From assembly GCA_007134805.1 (NCBI GenBank), contig SLKB01000317.1, positions 1-8,149 of the forward strand: a DNA stretch of 8,149 bases, written 5' to 3'. Under the pieces are notes generated by a model, which was not told where the DNA came from, ran no database searches, and saw only the letters and a list, made by a program, of their open reading frames with translations. The stretch comes from Paracoccaceae bacterium (GTDB lineage: Bacteria; Pseudomonadota; Alphaproteobacteria; Rhodobacterales; Rhodobacteraceae). A program made the translations under genes and the position numbers. This document shows positions 6,022-8,149 of this stretch, in pieces (positions within the stretch are counted from its first letter, which is position 1; each line of letters begins with the position of its first letter).

Positions 6022-6109
6022 TTCAGTCTTCGCAGTTCGTGATAGACAACTAGACAAATACGCGCTTTACATGCTCCAATCAAAAGCTTTTTTGTGAAAG
6101 TTTGGCGAC
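6022..6109. promoter_or_regulatory. Divergent phnG / phnF control region
   Basis: This 88-base gap between the operon and its likely repressor gene is AT-richer than its surroundings and must carry the phnG operon promoter and the phnF promoter. It holds a tandem TAGACAA repeat (6043-6058). On the minus strand a weak sigma-70 pair can be drawn, TTGATT then 17 bases then TATTTG, which would place the repeat at or just after the -10, a position suited to repression. A weak Pho-box-like element overlaps the phnF start (6094-6111). A run of A/T lies at 6081-6097. Confidence 0.6.
6043..6058 (+). promoter_or_regulatory. Tandem TAGACAA repeat, candidate PhnF operator
   Basis: TAGACAAC and TAGACAAA follow each other directly, giving an exact 7-base direct repeat with an 8-base period. 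It lies in the divergent gap beside a gene for a PhnF-type GntR repressor. The half-site resembles the TATAGACCA part of the operator that I recall for mycobacterial PhnF. GntR sites are usually inverted repeats, so a pure direct repeat is unusual. Assignment to PhnF is inferred. Confidence 0.45.
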
Positions 6110-6111
6110 AT
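6094..6111 (-). promoter_or_regulatory. Weak Pho-box-like element
   Basis: Read on the minus strand, the sequence is ATGTCGC-CAAA-CTTTCAC, two 7-base units with a 4-base spacer, matching 10 of 14 defined Pho box positions. It points toward phnG and overlaps the first two bases of the phnF ATG. PhoB bound here could activate the lyase operon and interfere with phnF. The match is clearly poorer than the element at 264-281. Confidence 0.3.
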
Positions 6112-6856
6112 GAGCAGAGCGGGTGCATTATGGCAGAAGATCTTCGAGACATTGCGCGCCGAAATCGCCGATGGCGCATGGCGCGCAGGGGCGCGATTGC
6201 CAACCGAGGCCGAACTCGCAAGGCGCTTCGACGTCAACCGCCACACTGTTCGGCGGGCGCTGCATGCACTGGCCGACGAGGAGCTCGTGACGTCGCGACG
6301 CGGGGCGGGTGTCTTCGTTCGAATGCGGCCCGTCGCCTACCCGATCGGGCTGCGCACACGGTTTCGCCAGAACCTGCTCTCGGCGGGGCGAACCCCTTCG
6401 AGCGAGCTTCTGCACCTGACACAGCGCGCGGCCTCGGACCGTGAGGCGCACGCGCTGGCACTGGCTCCGGGCGCGCCGGTTCATGTCATGGAGGCGATAA
6501 GCCTTGCCGATGGCCTGCCGATCTCGCTGGCCCGGTCCTGGTTCTGTGCGACGCGGTTTCCCGGCCTCACCGAGGCGCTGCGCAGCACCGGTTCGATCAC
6601 TGCGGCCCTTGCACGCGTCGGTGTCGCGGATTACCTGCGCCAGTCAACGCGCCTTACCGGCCACAATGCCGACGCTGTTCAGGCGCGGCACCTGCAGATC
6701 GTACCGGGCGATGCATTGATCCTGTCTGAATCTGTCAATATCGATGCCTCATCCACACGTGTCGAATATGGGCGCACCTATTTCGTCGGGGCGCGGGTCG
6801 AACTTTTCCATGACGGGCAGGACAGCGCGTCATTTGTCACGCGACTGCCACAATGA
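6110..6856 (+). CDS. phnF: PhnF, GntR/HutC-family transcriptional regulator
   Basis: PhnF proteins are GntR-family repressors of phosphonate genes. This one has 248 residues. The N-terminal winged helix-turn-helix spans about residues 5-70, with LPTEAELARRFDVNRHTVRRAL as the recognition part and GAGVFV as the wing. A UTRA ligand-binding domain occupies about residues 90-240 and ends with SSTRVEYGRTYFVGARVELF, the usual UTRA C-terminal motif. The start at 6110 is the only ATG that keeps the whole first helix. Its ribosome site is weak (GAAAG about ten bases upstream), consistent with a low-abundance regulator. It is divergent from phnG and probably binds the shared gap, repressing the lyase operon and perhaps itself. 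It is followed 39 bases later by a phnM-like gene in the same direction. Confidence 0.92.
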   Translation: MSRAGALWQKIFETLRAEIADGAWRAGARLPTEAELARRFDVNRHTVRRALHALADEELVTSRRGAGVFVRMRPVAYPIGLRTRFRQNLLSAGRTPSSELLHLTQRAASDREAHALALAPGAPVHVMEAISLADGLPISLARSWFCATRFPGLTEALRSTGSITAALARVGVADYLRQSTRLTGHNADAVQARHLQIVPGDALILSESVNIDASSTRVEYGRTYFVGARVELFHDGQDSASFVTRLPQ

Positions 6857-6895
6857 TCAGATAGGTGGCCGTTGAAACACCAAGGAAGGTCCGGA

Positions 6896-8077
6896 ATGTC
6901 CCATCTCCCTCTGCGCCTGACCAATGCCCTCTGTCTTTCTGATGGTGCGCTCGACGACAACGACCTCGTGATTGCGCACGGACAATTTGTCCCCTCGGCC
7001 GGGACGGTGCATGAGATCGACTTGTCAGGCTACTGGCTGCTGCCCGGGATCGTAGATCTGCACGGCGACGGGTTCGAGCGGCATATCCGTCCCCGCCCCG
7101 CCGCACCTTTCGAGAAACGCACAGCCCTGCAATCCGCGGATCTGGAACTGGCGAGCCATGGGGTCACGACAGCTTGGTTTGCGCAAAGCTGGTCATGGGA
7201 AGGCGGATCGCGCGCGCCCGCCGAGGCTGTGGCACTGCTGGAAGCGCGCCGTCAGATCGCGCATCGTCTGATGACCGATATCCGCATCCAGCTTCGCTTC
7301 GAGACGCACATGCCCGATGATCATGCCGCGCTGCTGGCTGTCGTGCGGGACTATCATCTTGACTATCTCGTCTTCAACAATCACCTCCCAGAGGCGCTTG
7401 AGCTTGCCTCGGACAACCCCGCGCGCTTTGCGGCATGGGCCATGCAGAATGGCAATCTGCCCGATGAACTTCTCAAGATCGTGCGCAAGGCGAAGGCGGC
7501 CGATCCCGAGATCCCGGACTTCCTGCGCGCGCTCGCGGCAGATCTGCGGGCCGAGGGCGTGACGCTCGGATCGCATGATGATCCCGATCCGTCAACCCGC
7601 ATTTTCTATCGCGGGATCGGGGCATCGGTCTGCGAGTTTCCGACGACCGCGGATGCAGCACAGGAAGCGCGCAAAGCCGGCGAGCCTGTGCTGATGGGCG
7701 CCCCCAACATCGTCCGCGGCGGGTCCCAATCGGGCAATATCGCTGCCATGGAACTGGTCGATGACGGGCTCTGCGATGCGTTGATTTCGGACTACCACGT
7801 GCCAGCCATGGCACAGGCGGCCTGGGCGATCGCGGATGAGCGCGTGCTCTCCTTTGCACATGCCTGGGAGATGATCTCGACCCGCCCGGCCGAGATCATG
7901 GGGCTGAGCGATCGCGGCCGATTGGCACCGGGACAGCGCGCGGATCTGGTCATCCTGAACCCCACCACACGCCGGATCGAGGGCACAGTGACATGTGGCA
8001 AGGTGGCCTTTGCCAGCGGACAGGTCGCCCAGCGCCTGCTGGGTGCGACCGCTCCTTACGCGCTGGCCGCGCAGTGA
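6896..8077 (+). CDS. Second, divergent PhnM-like amidohydrolase
   Basis: This 393-residue amidohydrolase-superfamily protein is clearly related to PhnM. It keeps HxD metal ligands (H56, D58) in LLPGIVDLHGDGFERH, the LGSHDD motif at 225-229, EFPTT at 247-251, LMGAPNIVRGGS at 266-277 and the SDY motif at 298-300. It ends with GRLAPGQRADLVILN, typical of the superfamily. It differs from orthodox PhnM by HGDGFERH in place of HTDNLERH. It also has FNNHLPEALEL where I recall the DHTPGQRQF-type segment in E. coli PhnM. Automatic annotation would call it RPnTP diphosphatase, but a different substrate is possible because the window also holds a standard phnM start. The ATG at 6896 has AAGGAAGG six bases upstream; an upstream TTG at 6872 is less likely. 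It lies 39 bases after phnF and is probably co-transcribed. Confidence 0.85.
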   Translation: MSHLPLRLTNALCLSDGALDDNDLVIAHGQFVPSAGTVHEIDLSGYWLLPGIVDLHGDGFERHIRPRPAAPFEKRTALQSADLELASHGVTTAWFAQSWSWEGGSRAPAEAVALLEARRQIAHRLMTDIRIQLRFETHMPDDHAALLAVVRDYHLDYLVFNNHLPEALELASDNPARFAAWAMQNGNLPDELLKIVRKAKAADPEIPDFLRALAADLRAEGVTLGSHDDPDPSTRIFYRGIGASVCEFPTTADAAQEARKAGEPVLMGAPNIVRGGSQSGNIAAMELVDDGLCDALISDYHVPAMAQAAWAIADERVLSFAHAWEMISTRPAEIMGLSDRGRLAPGQRADLVILNPTTRRIEGTVTCGKVAFASGQVAQRLLGATAPYALAAQ

Positions 8078-8085
8078 GTTTCGAG

Positions 8086-8149
8086 ATGAGCTATGCAAGC
8101 CTGATCGAGGCTGAACTTCGGCTGATCCGTCCCGGCGACCTGCTGGAAA
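8086..8149 (+). CDS. Unidentified gene, first 21 codons (cut by window edge)
   Basis: An open frame starts at the ATG at 8086, nine bases after the stop of the PhnM-like gene, and runs off the window. It begins MSYASLIEAELRLIRPGDLL. An in-frame GTG at 8074 overlaps the previous stop as GTGA and is an alternative start. Neither has a strong Shine-Dalgarno, which fits translational coupling. The tight spacing suggests the third gene of a phnF-led operon. Twenty-one residues are too few to name a family. Confidence 0.5.
   Translation, partial: MSYASLIEAELRLIRPGDLLE

Noticed and set aside
5264..6097. Plus-strand open frame of 277 codons antisense to phnH and phnG
   Set aside because: Low-complexity alanine- and arginine-rich translation, opposite confirmed genes and running into the phnG/phnF control region.
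1..8149. CRISPR arrays, insertion sequences, tRNA or rRNA genes
   Set aside because: No spaced repeats, transposase-like frames, terminal inverted repeats or RNA gene signatures were seen; the window is almost fully occupied by phosphonate genes.

Overview
The window is GC-rich DNA that carries most of a carbon-phosphorus (C-P) lyase locus for using phosphonates as a phosphorus source. The gene order, protein sequences, base composition and the presence of a DUF1045 gene fit an alphaproteobacterium, probably of the Rhodobacteraceae/Roseobacter group. This assignment rests on family resemblance only.

Layout: (1) positions 1-242, minus strand, hold the start of phnM, cut by the window edge. 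(2) Positions 243-322 are a short divergent control region with a good match to a Pho box and a cluster of small palindromes. (3) Positions 323-1003, plus strand, encode a DUF1045 protein of the 2H phosphoesterase type. It meets phnN tail to tail with a 26-base overlap. (4) Positions 978-6021, minus strand, form a compact operon read phnG-phnH-phnI-phnJ-phnK-phnL-phnN, with ATGA-type overlaps at G/H, H/I, J/K and L/N. The two exceptions are the I/J junction, which holds a well-initiated 23-codon mini-ORF, and the K/L junction, which holds a small hairpin. (5) Positions 6022-6109 are a divergent, AT-richer control region with a tandem TAGACAA repeat. (6) Positions 6110-8149, plus strand, run phnF (GntR/UTRA repressor), a second and divergent PhnM-like amidohydrolase, and the first codons of an unidentified gene.

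How the genes work together: by established C-P lyase biochemistry, PhnI with PhnG, PhnH and PhnL joins the phosphonate to the ribose C1 of ATP. PhnM removes pyrophosphate, and PhnJ (radical SAM) breaks the C-P bond to give 5-phosphoribosyl 1,2-cyclic phosphate. PhnP normally opens this to ribose 1,5-bisphosphate, and PhnN makes PRPP. No phnP and no transporter genes (phnCDE) lie in this window. The DUF1045 protein is a good candidate for the missing cyclic-phosphate opening step. The main points for follow-up are that idea, the second PhnM, the I/J mini-ORF and the two divergent control regions.
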